Source: a virus
IMG/VR virus record: IMGVR_UViG_3300036770_003758
Span: 38,211-102,210 of that record
Length of the DNA stretch: 64,000 nucleotides
Strand: one strand, 5' to 3'
Position 1 is the first letter of the stretch; each line of letters starts with the position of its first letter. The notes beneath the pieces are model-generated. The model was not told where the DNA came from. It was given only the letters and a program-made list of their open reading frames with translations, and made no database searches. Shown piece by piece: positions 1 to 7,909 of the stretch. The position numbers and the translations under genes were made by a program.

Positions 1-623
1 TTCTCTACTCTAGGCGCTGGTCTATCTAACATATTAGTTACACCATCGTTAACTTGAGCAAATAAACCTAAGTAAAACGGTAAGCTGACGTGAGCTATAA
101 GGATGAATATAGACATAAACGTAGTACCATCTTGAATAGTAAGTAACGCTTTACCTATATTTCCTGATAAAAGAAAGTTTAAAAACGTGTAAGCTTCTAC
201 TTGAGTGCCTCTGCCAAGTACAATAAACCAAGTGTTAGCAAACGCTGGTAACACAGTCCATAGCCCAGACATAAGCACGTCAAGTAATTCTTTAGCGACA
301 ACCCAAATGTTTTGCTTTAACTTAATAGAAGCATATAATTCTTGGAATTGTCTATACAGTGTACTGCCAAAGACTACAGATATCGCTGCAATAGCCATGT
401 GCGAAGCTAATCTTACCCAATAATTCATATTGTGCAAGAATGCTACATCAGCAGCTATGAGACCTTCAAGTACAGCTAAGAATACTAATAGTGCTTCTTG
501 CAATACTACTTTACGATCGCGTATAGCATCGATGATATCTGTACCCTTAGACTTAGATTTGAAAATTGCATAGAGCATTGCTACACCAAGTGCAGCTACT
601 ATTGCAGGTACATACTGTGTCAT
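1..623 (-). CDS. Polytopic membrane protein, 3' end outside window
   Basis: An open frame runs from ATG at 623 to the left edge without a stop (over 200 residues). It has about five hydrophobic segments, near residues 5-22, 42-62, 70-90, 115-140 and 165-190, separated by short charged loops, so it is very likely an integral membrane protein. The start overlaps the stop of a small membrane ORF by 4 nt, which suggests translational coupling. I do not recognise the family. Its place beside other membrane proteins is compatible with a lysis or envelope role, but that is inference. Confidence 0.75.
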   Translation of the reverse strand, partial: MTQYVPAIVAALGVAMLYAIFKSKSKGTDIIDAIRDRKVVLQEALLVFLAVLEGLIAADVAFLHNMNYWVRLASHMAIAAISVVFGSTLYRQFQELYASIKLKQNIWVVAKELLDVLMSGLWTVLPAFANTWFIVLGRGTQVEAYTFLNFLLSGNIGKALLTIQDGTTFMSIFILIAHVSLPFYLGLFAQVNDGVTNMLDRPAPRVE

Positions 624-703
624 TTCTTATCAAACATTTTTTTGTACATGTAATAAATAATTAAAATCCAGATTAACCACATAATAAAGTGTAATATCAT
701 CAT
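620..703 (-). CDS. Tiny single-pass membrane protein (27 aa)
   Basis: Starts MMILHFIMWLIWILIIYY and ends with a short Lys-rich tail. It is essentially one transmembrane helix with a positive C-terminus. It overlaps the stop of the upstream gene (700-1080) and the start of the downstream membrane gene, so it fits a coupled series. Function unknown; holin accessory or host-membrane effector are both possible. Confidence 0.5.
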   Translation of the reverse strand: MMILHFIMWLIWILIIYYMYKKMFDKK

Positions 704-1080
704 TTGCCGTACATTAAGTTTCGTATAAAAGAGTTCATTCTTGTGCTAGCTTGATTTATAGTCAACACTTTTACCCTGACTAAACTATCAAGCTCTTGTT
801 CTTTTTTGTCGACAATGAAATTTACTTCTTTTAAAACAGCTTTGCGTACAAACTGAGGATTTGTAGATAAAGTATCTACCATGTGCTCACGTTCTCTTGT
901 CAAAACTTTAAACGCATTAGAGTTTACAGTTTCTATGTTTGTAGAATCGCTAGCAACAGTTACACTTACCTGAGACGTGGTTTCATCTCGTGAGCAAGCG
1001 TACTTGTTAAACAGTATAAACACTACAATCAGCGCAACGATTTGCGCAATGTTACTCATCCAACTTGATTTTTGGCTCAT
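700..1080 (-). CDS. Membrane-anchored protein, possible spanin-like
   Basis: 126 residues. After a short polar start, residues about 11-26 form one hydrophobic helix followed by Cys-Ser-Arg; the rest is a charged, helix-prone region with heptad-like spacing, compatible with a coiled coil. One N-terminal anchor plus a long outer helix resembles Rz-type inner-membrane spanins, but the evidence is architecture only. It overlaps the MazG-like gene by 29 nt and the next tiny ORF by 4 nt. Confidence 0.55.
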   Translation of the reverse strand: MSQKSSWMSNIAQIVALIVVFILFNKYACSRDETTSQVSVTVASDSTNIETVNSNAFKVLTREREHMVDTLSTNPQFVRKAVLKEVNFIVDKKEQELDSLVRVKVLTINQASTRMNSFIRNLMYGK

Positions 1081-1477
1081 GATAAAAAGGTCCTTTTTGA
1101 ATTTTACCGATGTTATTTAATAATACAAAATACCCTTCAATTTCTTCAACTGTGTATCCAGCAAGCATGTTTTCTTTTATGTAGTTTTCAAGTGCTTCTT
1201 TAGAGCTACTGCGCTTACTCATGTTGCTGTAAAAAACTTGTGCAAAAGCTTTGTTGATTTCTTCAAAAGAATAACCTAGTGCAATTACCCTTGCTGAAGC
1301 TACCCAAAGTAAATCAATAGCTTCTTTAAGCTCTGCTTCAGATTTACCTCCAGAAAACTCAGCGTCAAGTTCTCTTAGTTCTTCTTGCACTAGTTTAGAG
1401 TAAAGCTTACACGTTTTAAAATCCCTCTCTGTAGGTATTTTAAAACTTTCCATCCACTGTTTAATTAATGAAATCAT
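1052..1477 (-). CDS. MazG-like nucleotide pyrophosphohydrolase
   Basis: 141 residues, all-alpha in character. It contains EELRE near residue 32 and KEAIDLLW near 51-58, matching the EExxE and ExxD metal-binding pattern of MazG/PRA-PH pyrophosphohydrolases, followed by an amphipathic helix (YSFEEINKAFAQVF). The family hydrolyses (d)NTPs to monophosphates, and phage members may adjust nucleotide pools or alarmones. It overlaps the preceding glycosyltransferase gene by 17 nt. Confidence 0.6.
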   Translation of the reverse strand: MISLIKQWMESFKIPTERDFKTCKLYSKLVQEELRELDAEFSGGKSEAELKEAIDLLWVASARVIALGYSFEEINKAFAQVFYSNMSKRSSSKEALENYIKENMLAGYTVEEIEGYFVLLNNIGKIQKGPFYHEPKIKLDE

Positions 1478-2339
1478 TTAATAAAGTTTTGTATTGGTTA
1501 ATAGATTCGTGTATCAGCTTTACATTTTTTACTGCAGGTTTTACTGGAAGGGACATATCTTCTGGTTTATACAATATGTTTTTTTCTTTCCACCAATCTG
1601 CAGTAGTAACTAACTGCGCTTGACACAACGCAGCTTCGTGGTATGCGCTCAAAGATTTACAAACATTTTCTGGAGTAAACATGATAGGGTGAAATATAAA
1701 ATGCGGACTAATGTTACACAGCCGCATAAAATACACCATAGGTTCTGTCCAAGATATTTTTTCTGAAAACCTTGGTGAAAAACTTTCTGGTTTGATACCC
1801 ATAAAGAACCACTTGGGATGCAACCTTTCTTCTATCTCGTTAAAGATGTCTATGAAATGTTCGTAATCTGCTTTTCTAGCTGTAGATCCACGCACAACTA
1901 TAGAAGTCCTTAAGCTTTTTGTTTTAGCCGAAAGGTTTAGGTCTAAGAAGTTTTTTATAATTATTGTCTTATCACCTAGTTTTTTACTCCAATAGTTGTA
2001 CAGTTCTTCTGTGGCGCATATTACTTTATCAGCTATCTCTAAACAATCTTCATGCTCACGGTGATAGTTTGGAAAGTTAGTGTATGTCATTAAATCGTCT
2101 ATGTCACACACTACAGGTATACCAATACTCTTTGCCATAGTTATAGCAAACAAGTGGTCTCTGGTATGCGGCATACTAACAAACAATAACGATGCACCAA
2201 ATAATTCACGTGGATAACTTTCGTCGTAAACATTTATCGTTTTTGAAATTACACTCTTTGCTGCCCAGTGCAACATGTTATCAATCCTGTAGAAATTAGT
2301 ACCTCTACTTTCTGAGCGTATTATTGCAATAAAACTCAT
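1461..2339 (-). CDS. Glycosyltransferase-like protein (GT-B type)
   Basis: 292 residues. It starts MSFIAIIRSESRGTNFYRI, then has alternating strands and helices, the segment IPVVCDIDDLMTY and ADKVICATEELYNYW, a pattern typical of phage and bacterial GT4-like transferases (acceptor domain with CDIDD, then a sensor-like VICATEEL strand). The usual C-terminal EPLS-type sugar-nucleotide motif is not obvious, so activity is uncertain. It ends beside the MazG-like gene. Possible role: decoration of phage DNA or virion, or modification of host surface sugars. Confidence 0.6.
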   Translation of the reverse strand: MSFIAIIRSESRGTNFYRIDNMLHWAAKSVISKTINVYDESYPRELFGASLLFVSMPHTRDHLFAITMAKSIGIPVVCDIDDLMTYTNFPNYHREHEDCLEIADKVICATEELYNYWSKKLGDKTIIIKNFLDLNLSAKTKSLRTSIVVRGSTARKADYEHFIDIFNEIEERLHPKWFFMGIKPESFSPRFSEKISWTEPMVYFMRLCNISPHFIFHPIMFTPENVCKSLSAYHEAALCQAQLVTTADWWKEKNILYKPEDMSLPVKPAVKNVKLIHESINQYKTLLNDFIN

Positions 2340-2364
2340 TGTAATAGTTTTAAAAGTTAATTTA

Positions 2365-2389
2365 ATGTGGAGGTACTAGACCTCCACAT
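2365..2389 (-). terminator. Hairpin downstream of gene 2395-2601
   Basis: ATGTGGAGGT and ACCTCCACAT form a perfect 10-bp stem with a 5-nt loop directly after the stop codon of the 68-residue gene. The following U-tract on the minus strand is weak, so termination may be partial or the stem may protect an RNA 3' end. Confidence 0.55.
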
Positions 2390-2394
2390 TTATG

Positions 2395-2601
2395 TTATTT
2401 ATGACGTGTTTGTTTGGTTTCTCTTTCTTCTTCAACAATAACACTGTCTATGTCGTAAGAAAGTTCGTTGTGTCTACTGTACACTGTAATCTCAATGTTT
2501 TCAATCTCAGAAGCTAGCTGATCGCATAAACCTTTCACAAGTTCCGGATCTCCGTCAAAGTTTCCTTTGACTGTAATAATAAGAGTTTTACGAAAGCGCA
2601 T
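2395..2601 (-). CDS. Hypothetical protein (68 aa)
   Basis: Begins MRFRKTLIITVKGNFDGDPE, with predicted beta-alpha-beta character and an acidic, polar C-terminus. No recognised motif. It lies between a 95-residue hypothetical gene and a strong hairpin, so it is probably the last gene of this transcript. Confidence 0.55.
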   Translation of the reverse strand: MRFRKTLIITVKGNFDGDPELVKGLCDQLASEIENIEITVYSRHNELSYDIDSVIVEEERETKQTRHK

Positions 2602-2607
2602 GTGGAA

Positions 2608-2895
2608 TTAGTTTAAAGGTATAGTATCGGTATCTACTTTACTAGCTAGTTTTTGTTCTACTAGTTTTTCAACAAACGTTACAGGTAATGCGATACAACC
2701 GTCAACCTTGTTTACACACTTGCAGAAACCGTCAAGGCTTGGTTCAACATCAAGCTTAAGGCACAGTGCCAAGTAAATATTGAACATAGGTTCAAGCTTT
2801 GTTTCATCATCTAAACACGTAGCTATCTTCCACTCGTAAGGTGTACCTTTGTATTCAAAAGAAATTGTACTAGAATTAAGACATGCCATCTGCAT
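2608..2895 (-). CDS. Hypothetical protein (95 aa)
   Basis: Soluble, mildly acidic protein with several Cys (positions about 4, 27, 46, 58, 60, 67) but no clear paired CxxC knuckle. Tightly packed with its neighbours on the same strand. Function not recognised. Confidence 0.55.
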   Translation of the reverse strand: MQMACLNSSTISFEYKGTPYEWKIATCLDDETKLEPMFNIYLALCLKLDVEPSLDGFCKCVNKVDGCIALPVTFVEKLVEQKLASKVDTDTIPLN

Positions 2896-2915
2896 AATAA
2901 ATAAGTTTAAAATGG

Positions 2916-3551
2916 CTAAGTGCCACCTGTGTAATCAGGTGGCAACTTAGGACCATGGTGATCAACATTAAAAGCTTCGTATGTCGGCGGTACATAAAAA
3001 GAATCTAATTCAGATCCTTGTAGTTCTTCTTCAGATACATTGACTTCGTAGTGCTCTTGCAATTTACTCTTGAAGATAGTTACAAACTGTTCTTTCTTAG
3101 TAAGTACTGCATACAACGGATTGATGACTTTGTTTTCATACTCCGTAATACCCATTTTCTTAAGCTGTTCTACTGTGAACATTTCAGAAAACTTACCTTC
3201 GATAAAGCTGTTGTAGCTACGGTGTAACTCTTTAGGTATCCTAAATACAATAAAGACATGTGTGTTATCCTTTAGCTTCATTGGATAATCGTCTTCATAA
3301 TATTCATGTTGCCTAAGATAAGTTAGCGCTTGACGTTGTAACCTAGTCTTGTTTTCTACAAGTGCAAATAACCTATAACCAGGTTGACCATAGTTCTTAG
3401 CTTGAAGATACTTAAGGTCATACGTACCCCACATAATAGGTCTGGTCATTTGCAACTTTGTAAGACTTTCTTTATCGAAATAAGAAAGCATTGCACGAGC
3501 TAGATAAATCCTAGTACGGTTTACGTAGATTTTATTTAGCTGTATCTTCAT
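2916..3551 (-). CDS. Hypothetical protein (211 aa)
   Basis: Starts MKIQLNKIYVNRTRIYLARA and overlaps the upstream gene's stop by 4 nt. Mixed alpha/beta composition, rich in Tyr and Lys, with a Pro-rich C-terminal tail (HHGPKLPPDYTGGT). No catalytic motif seen. Its location before the recombination nuclease genes suggests DNA metabolism, but only by context. Confidence 0.6.
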   Translation of the reverse strand: MKIQLNKIYVNRTRIYLARAMLSYFDKESLTKLQMTRPIMWGTYDLKYLQAKNYGQPGYRLFALVENKTRLQRQALTYLRQHEYYEDDYPMKLKDNTHVFIVFRIPKELHRSYNSFIEGKFSEMFTVEQLKKMGITEYENKVINPLYAVLTKKEQFVTIFKSKLQEHYEVNVSEEELQGSELDSFYVPPTYEAFNVDHHGPKLPPDYTGGT

Positions 3552-4327
3552 ACAGTAAAGAATTTGTACGCCTCAAGTACTTTATCTGGCCTTGCAATAG
3601 ACACTTCACGATCTTTACCTATCGTATAGGTCATTGCTTGGTACAGATCATACCTGGTGTATACACCATCTGGCTTGTGATACTTACCGTTAGGCTTAAA
3701 CGATAAGTCCATCATCTGAGAAAAGTGTGTCTTCATCGCAATAGCTTTGTGAGCTTTGAGTGCCACCTGGCCAATGACACGTTCAAGTTGCTCACCTTGT
3801 AATTGTTCGCCAGTAAGTAATGCGTGTGCTTGTACAAGTTCTTGCCTACGTGTATCGATACGCTGTAGGTAGCTATCAATCGCCTCGTAAATCGCGCCAA
3901 AATCTGTAGATGCAAAGTCACGCTGTGCAATATCTACCGCATTGAACACAGATAGGTTCAAACATGCTTGGTTCTCAAAACCTAAGTACACCTTCATGAT
4001 AGGTTTACTTACGTCATGGGCGTAGAGAAAACCAACAACTGTTTTGTACTTGTCGCTACCAAAGACTTGATCTTCAGTGTTGAGCACAGCTTCTACAAGT
4101 ACGCGATCTGCGAACATGTACTTCTCGGCAATTTCACCGCCCTCAGTAGTATCTACTGCTTTGCGGTTAGGTTCTTGCACGTAGCAGTTGTAGCTACTAA
4201 CATGTGACGATAGCTTTGCGAACGCAGGTGTAAGCACTGCTTCCGGCGAAGGTAGTGTTAGAAACTGATTACCTTCTTGTTGTGACGCTTTGTAGCGCAA
4301 CAAGTCACTTAATTGAACTTGCTTCAT
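3548..4327 (-). CDS. Hypothetical protein (about 259 aa)
   Basis: I chose the ATG at 4327 because it follows an AAATACTTTACC box like other genes here; an in-frame ATG at 4357 would add ten residues and overlap the upstream stop. Soluble, with a helical middle region (residues about 150-200, many Gln and Arg) that could form a coiled coil. No family recognised. Co-transcribed with the RecB-like nuclease and resolvase. Confidence 0.6.
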   Translation of the reverse strand: MKQVQLSDLLRYKASQQEGNQFLTLPSPEAVLTPAFAKLSSHVSSYNCYVQEPNRKAVDTTEGGEIAEKYMFADRVLVEAVLNTEDQVFGSDKYKTVVGFLYAHDVSKPIMKVYLGFENQACLNLSVFNAVDIAQRDFASTDFGAIYEAIDSYLQRIDTRRQELVQAHALLTGEQLQGEQLERVIGQVALKAHKAIAMKTHFSQMMDLSFKPNGKYHKPDGVYTRYDLYQAMTYTIGKDREVSIARPDKVLEAYKFFTV

Positions 4328-4347
4328 GGTAAAGTATTTATTGATTA

Positions 4348-5292
4348 TTAATTCCAAATAGATGGGATATCTAACGCATCTTGTTCTCTAGGCTCAAAGT
4401 ATTCAACCCAGCCTTTAATGCGCATACGGTGTTTTACGATGCTGTCGTTAATGTAAATATCACCAAGGTCTTTAACAGCACCGTATTTAGCAATCTGTAA
4501 ATCTAAATCTGAAATATCTATAGTCACACAGGTATTATCTACTTTAGAATACACAGCAATATGACATGTTACTGGCTTATCGTAAATAAGCTGTAACGCT
4601 TCACGATAAAATGATAGCTGCATATCAGTTCTACGCCTACGTATTTCAGTGTTGTAATCTTCAATAGGTAACTCTGTGTACTTGATGTCGTAGAGTTCAA
4701 TGCTATCTTCATTAAACACAACTAGGTCTATAAGACCTTTACATTCTTTACCGTTGTACTTAAAGTACACAGGCTTTTGAGCTTCATGCTCTGACGCTAG
4801 CTGATCTTTGAGGTGATATCTGAGTAGTTCACTGGGCGCATACAGGTTAATGCGTAAATCAGCAGGTACTAATTTTCTATCACCTTGTAGATGTAGATGT
4901 TCTAAATACTTTTGACCGTTTTTATTTACAACTACTGTGTTGATTCGAGTAGGTGTTTTATAACGCATGTTGTATTCTAGTTCATCCATGATTTGAACTA
5001 GACCTTCTGTATTGCGATGTAGTTCTTTTTCTTCAGGAAATCTTTTGTAATAGGTATCTACAATCTGTTTTACTTTACCTGTAGGCATTGCTGAAGATTG
5101 AGTCCACTCACAAAATAACTTTGTGTACAGTGATGGTGTGAGGACTAAGCAGTCAAAGATAGAACCTTTGAGTAACGCAGGGTTATCATCATTCTTTTCT
5201 TTTCTTGCTATTCCCAGCTCTACTTTTATTTGACTTTGGCTTATTGCTGGGTGATTGTAGTACTCCTTGATTTGTTGCACCTTCGTATCCAT
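4348..5292 (-). CDS. PD-(D/E)XK exonuclease, RecB/ExoVIII-like
   Basis: 314 residues. The N-terminus (YYNHPAISQSQIK, then LLKGSIFDCLVLTP) resembles the start of DUF3799/exonuclease VIII-like phage nucleases. GLIDLVVF (Asp189) followed by ELYDIKYT (Asp202, Lys204) gives the D...(D/E)xK core, and a later Gln in MQLSFYREAL fits the QxxxY motif of RecB-type folds. Expected role: 5'-3' resection for recombination, working with the SSB-like and Sak4-like genes. Its 5' end overlaps the resolvase gene by 104 nt. Confidence 0.75.
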   Translation of the reverse strand: MDTKVQQIKEYYNHPAISQSQIKVELGIARKEKNDDNPALLKGSIFDCLVLTPSLYTKLFCEWTQSSAMPTGKVKQIVDTYYKRFPEEKELHRNTEGLVQIMDELEYNMRYKTPTRINTVVVNKNGQKYLEHLHLQGDRKLVPADLRINLYAPSELLRYHLKDQLASEHEAQKPVYFKYNGKECKGLIDLVVFNEDSIELYDIKYTELPIEDYNTEIRRRRTDMQLSFYREALQLIYDKPVTCHIAVYSKVDNTCVTIDISDLDLQIAKYGAVKDLGDIYINDSIVKHRMRIKGWVEYFEPREQDALDIPSIWN

Positions 5293-5635
5293 GTTCTTTA
5301 AGGTATGAAGTTATTAATTTGATGAATGTTTCTTCAGTCATTGTCACGTAAGTACCGTGCCTTGGTTTTTTATGAAACAAGACATTAAGTAAGTTCTTAG
5401 GCATTGCGTCTAAGACTTCTATGTAATTAGGTCTGTTGATGTAATATTTACATTGTACACCAAAGTCACCAGTGTTTACAAGGTCAATGCCTTTATCATC
5501 TGCGTGCTTAGACATTAAACGAGAAGTAGCTACATTATCAAAACCTAATAGTTTAAACAATGCAGCTACTTTGCGTTCATACGCATGGCCACTAGTCCTG
5601 TTTCTCTTACCAATACTCGCTTTGTCTTTTTTCAT
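5189..5635 (-). CDS. Hjc-type Holliday junction resolvase
   Basis: 148 residues. Glu20 in AYERKVAALFKLLGF, Asp51 in DDKGIDLVN and the pair Gln61/Lys63 in GVQCKYY reproduce the E...D...(E/Q)xK active site of archaeal-type resolvases, which cleave four-way junctions. The last ~35 residues are a low-complexity basic Ser/Lys/Asn tail, encoded in the stretch that overlaps the downstream nuclease gene. Likely role: resolving branched replication or recombination DNA before packaging. Confidence 0.75.
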   Translation of the reverse strand: MKKDKASIGKRNRTSGHAYERKVAALFKLLGFDNVATSRLMSKHADDKGIDLVNTGDFGVQCKYYINRPNYIEVLDAMPKNLLNVLFHKKPRHGTYVTMTEETFIKLITSYLKEHGYEGATNQGVLQSPSNKPKSNKSRAGNSKKRKE

Positions 5636-5637
5636 AA

Positions 5638-6324
5638 TTAAAACGGTAATGTAAATTCAAACTGTACGTTGTATATAGATTTGTACAGATCAGCAAACTG
5701 TTGAAACTTATCTTTGAAGTCTCTGTCTTCATACGAAGCCCTAGCTGGATGTTCAGACGCTATTACATAGTTACGTAATGGAAATACTAACGTAGATAGT
5801 TTAATAGCTTCTTGACCCATAAAGTAAAAGATAATGTCTTGCTTATTATCGTTGAGCCATCCAATAAGTACTTTACTAAACGCAGACCACAGTTCTACAT
5901 GTGCAGTGGGATTACTCGGTATTGCTGTTAACGCAGTGTTTAACAATAGTACACCTTGTTGTCTCCACATACTAAGATCTGATTGTAGATACTCACTAAT
6001 AGGATCTTGTTTAGTTATCCTACGTATAGAATCTGCAATCTTTTGTAAGCTTTTAGGCCATTCGTGATAACTACGACCTGTTTCTTCAATAGCAAACGCA
6101 TATCCACATGCGTGATCTGTACCGTCAATAAACTTACCTGGATATGGACTCAAGCCTACAATAACAGCTTTAACATCATCTACAGGCATTTCAAAAGCCC
6201 TAAATATATTAGGACCTGGTTGTGGCTTGTATGTTCCTGGCGTGAGCTGTGCCATAATATCTGGCACAAGCTCAAACGCAGGACACTTTATCCAACTTTC
6301 ATGCGCTAACTTTGGTTTTGTCAC
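5638..6324 (-). CDS. Family 1 uracil-DNA glycosylase-like protein, altered active site
   Basis: 228 residues with the order of Ung motifs: water-activating loop at 57-63, ACGYAFAI at 72-79, LLLNTALT near 126-133, and the SEHPARAS minor-groove loop near residue 190. The canonical loop GQDPYHG is GLSPYPG here, so the catalytic Asp is Ser and the His is Pro; the usual HPSPLS loop is HPARAS. Uracil excision is therefore doubtful, and binding to DNA or uracil without cleavage is possible. UDG-like genes are common in crAss-like phages. Confidence 0.75.
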   Translation of the reverse strand: MTKPKLAHESWIKCPAFELVPDIMAQLTPGTYKPQPGPNIFRAFEMPVDDVKAVIVGLSPYPGKFIDGTDHACGYAFAIEETGRSYHEWPKSLQKIADSIRRITKQDPISEYLQSDLSMWRQQGVLLLNTALTAIPSNPTAHVELWSAFSKVLIGWLNDNKQDIIFYFMGQEAIKLSTLVFPLRNYVIASEHPARASYEDRDFKDKFQQFADLYKSIYNVQFEFTLPF

Positions 6325-6557
6325 AGTCTTGGTTCTTTAAGATATTTAATTTTTACACGACTTGGATCTACTACACGAGTAAAAGTATCTCCAAAGTGTT
6401 TTGCTTCTTCAAAATTATCAAACTCGAATTGCATTTCGTACATCGTGTTTAATGTTAAAAAATCTTTCAAGGTCTCAGAACTCATTATTTTCTCTTTAAA
6501 CTTAAGTAAATCCTGAGAGCTTTTAAATTCCATAAACACTGGATAGCTAAAATTCAT
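6321..6557 (-). CDS. Hypothetical protein (78 aa)
   Basis: Begins MNFSYPVFMEFKSSQDLLKF. It looks like a small alpha/beta fold: a strand, the helix SSQDLLKFKEKIMSS, then MQFEFDNFEEAKHFGDTF. Four-nt overlaps with both neighbours indicate a coupled operon. Function unknown. Confidence 0.6.
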   Translation of the reverse strand: MNFSYPVFMEFKSSQDLLKFKEKIMSSETLKDFLTLNTMYEMQFEFDNFEEAKHFGDTFTRVVDPSRVKIKYLKEPRL

Positions 6558-6814
6558 TTTTTAGGTATTAATACACTGTACAAAGCATTTTCAACTTCAC
6601 TTGGATGGTAAATAACTTCTCCAGCAGGTAACACAATAACTTCAGTCTTAATTAAATAAGCGCCGAAATCACTAGGGTTTATTTCAGGAAAGCTATCTAA
6701 AAGCAACCTGATTTCATGCGCAGTATAACCTTCTTTGTTAGCTCTTTTAAACTCAGAAGTTACCGCGCTAACTTTTTCTACTGCTTCAAATACTTTTTGT
6801 TTTAATGCGTCCAT
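6554..6814 (-). CDS. Hypothetical helical protein (86 aa)
   Basis: The ATG at 6814 gives MDALKQKVFEAVEKV and overlaps the stop of the small hydrophobic frame upstream; an in-frame ATG at 6850 would add 12 residues and is less likely. Two amphipathic helices are followed by a beta-rich end with EVIVLPAGEVIYHP. No family recognised. Confidence 0.55.
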   Translation of the reverse strand: MDALKQKVFEAVEKVSAVTSEFKRANKEGYTAHEIRLLLDSFPEINPSDFGAYLIKTEVIVLPAGEVIYHPSEVENALYSVLIPKK

Positions 6815-6882
6815 AGTTCTATAATTGTAGTTATTAAAATACCTATGCACATACCTAATAGCATAGCGACTATAGTTATCAC
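6802..6882 (-). pseudogene. Small membrane protein frame with an in-frame TGA
   Basis: From 6918 the frame reads ATG-AGT-AAA-CGC-TGA and then continues as a hydrophobic segment (LYLVLGVVITIVAMLLGMC) to a stop at 6802. The ATG overlaps the thyX stop in the style of this genome, so the TGA at codon 5 looks like a nonsense mutation, a recoded stop or a sequencing error. A GTG at 6882 could still start a 26-residue membrane peptide; that span is given here. Confidence 0.4.
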
Positions 6883-6910
6883 TACACCTAATACTAAATA
6901 CAGTCAGCGT

Positions 6911-7573
6911 TTACTCATAGCCCATTGCCTCAGATACTACAGGGAACCTGTGTTTAAATAGTGAAAGAATTTCATAAGCTACCTGACGATGTTCTAGCTG
7001 CGTGTGTTCATCACAACGTACAGAAAGATAATGTATCCAAGAACGTACAGAACCTTTCATGTACATCGTAGTACTGGTAGCTAACGGTAATATACTTCTT
7101 GCAGTTTCTCTAGATACATCAGCGTTTAACAACGCTTCATACGCATCAAAAGTAAGATCTGTGACCATACTTACAAGTTCATCAGCTTGGTACTGTTGAT
7201 CGTGCAATGTTACAATAGGATTAAATTCTTCTTCAGAAGATTGTCTATTGTTCTTAGCTTGTTTACGTAAAGAGATAGGTTCTATGCCTTGTGCATTTGC
7301 ATATCTCTGTGAACGTTCTTGAAAAGAAAAAGAACGATGTCTAAGAATCTGTGCTGCTATAAATCTACTGGTTACAATCTCAACAGTATAATCTACCATT
7401 TCAAAAGGAGACCAGTGTTTTTTGTTGATCAGGTAGCGTAAAAGCTTAGGTGCTGTATTTAAGTTAAGTTGATTCTCTGGATTACTAACCCTAGCTTCAT
7501 ACACAATTAGATCTTCTGCTTTATCAATACCTTTTACTAAAGGCATTGTGATAGATACTTCAGATACTTTCAT
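6911..7573 (-). CDS. thyX: FAD-dependent thymidylate synthase ThyX
   Basis: 220 residues, normal length. RHRSFSFQERSQRY at residues 78-91 is the ThyX signature RHRxxSxNExSxRY with Asn replaced by Gln, and SVRCDEHTQLEHR gives the later conserved block. It makes dTMP from dUMP using methylenetetrahydrofolate, FAD and NADPH, raising thymidine supply for AT-rich phage DNA. It starts after a TAAACACT box and is co-transcribed with the UDG-like gene. Confidence 0.92.
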   Translation of the reverse strand: MKVSEVSITMPLVKGIDKAEDLIVYEARVSNPENQLNLNTAPKLLRYLINKKHWSPFEMVDYTVEIVTSRFIAAQILRHRSFSFQERSQRYANAQGIEPISLRKQAKNNRQSSEEEFNPIVTLHDQQYQADELVSMVTDLTFDAYEALLNADVSRETARSILPLATSTTMYMKGSVRSWIHYLSVRCDEHTQLEHRQVAYEILSLFKHRFPVVSEAMGYE

Positions 7574-7578
7574 AGTGT

Positions 7579-7818
7579 TTACATTAACGATAGGATAAAT
7601 TCATAAGCTTGTGCTAATTTTTCGACATGAGTTTGCTTACTAGAATTTTCCATAATGTGATTAAATATAAGACTTAAACTCTTTACTTGTAAGGAGTCGT
7701 CTATGTTTAGATTAGGTATTTCGTGTTCGCTGTAATGGGTTAGATACAGAGACATTATCCTTAACTTCTGTATCTTCGGTAGCCTTTGAAAACTTTCTGA
7801 TAAATCTGCGATGTTCAT
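7579..7818 (-). CDS. Hypothetical helical protein (79 aa)
   Basis: Starts MNIADLSESFQRLPKIQKLR. Helical throughout with a basic N-terminal half; no motif identified. The ATG at 7818 is preferred over an in-frame start at 7851. Its first 107 nt lie inside the zinc-knuckle gene in another frame, so one of the two may be shorter than drawn. Confidence 0.45.
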   Translation of the reverse strand: MNIADLSESFQRLPKIQKLRIMSLYLTHYSEHEIPNLNIDDSLQVKSLSLIFNHIMENSSKQTHVEKLAQAYEFILSLM

Positions 7819-7909
7819 TTTTTGGATTTTTAGAACAATAATACAAATCATTTACGGTTTTACAACCATTTTCTTGACCACAAACTACACATTTCTCAAC
7901 TTGCTTCAT
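7712..7909 (-). CDS. Small zinc-knuckle protein (65 aa)
   Basis: The N-terminus holds CVVCGQENGC followed by YYCS, three to four Cys positioned to bind one zinc ion. The C-terminal half is polar and overlaps the next gene. The start ATGAAGCAAG overlaps the stop of the DUF3310 gene. Such small zinc proteins are common phage accessory or DNA-binding factors; the role is unknown. Confidence 0.5.
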   Translation of the reverse strand: MKQVEKCVVCGQENGCKTVNDLYYCSKNPKNEHRRFIRKFSKATEDTEVKDNVSVSNPLQRTRNT

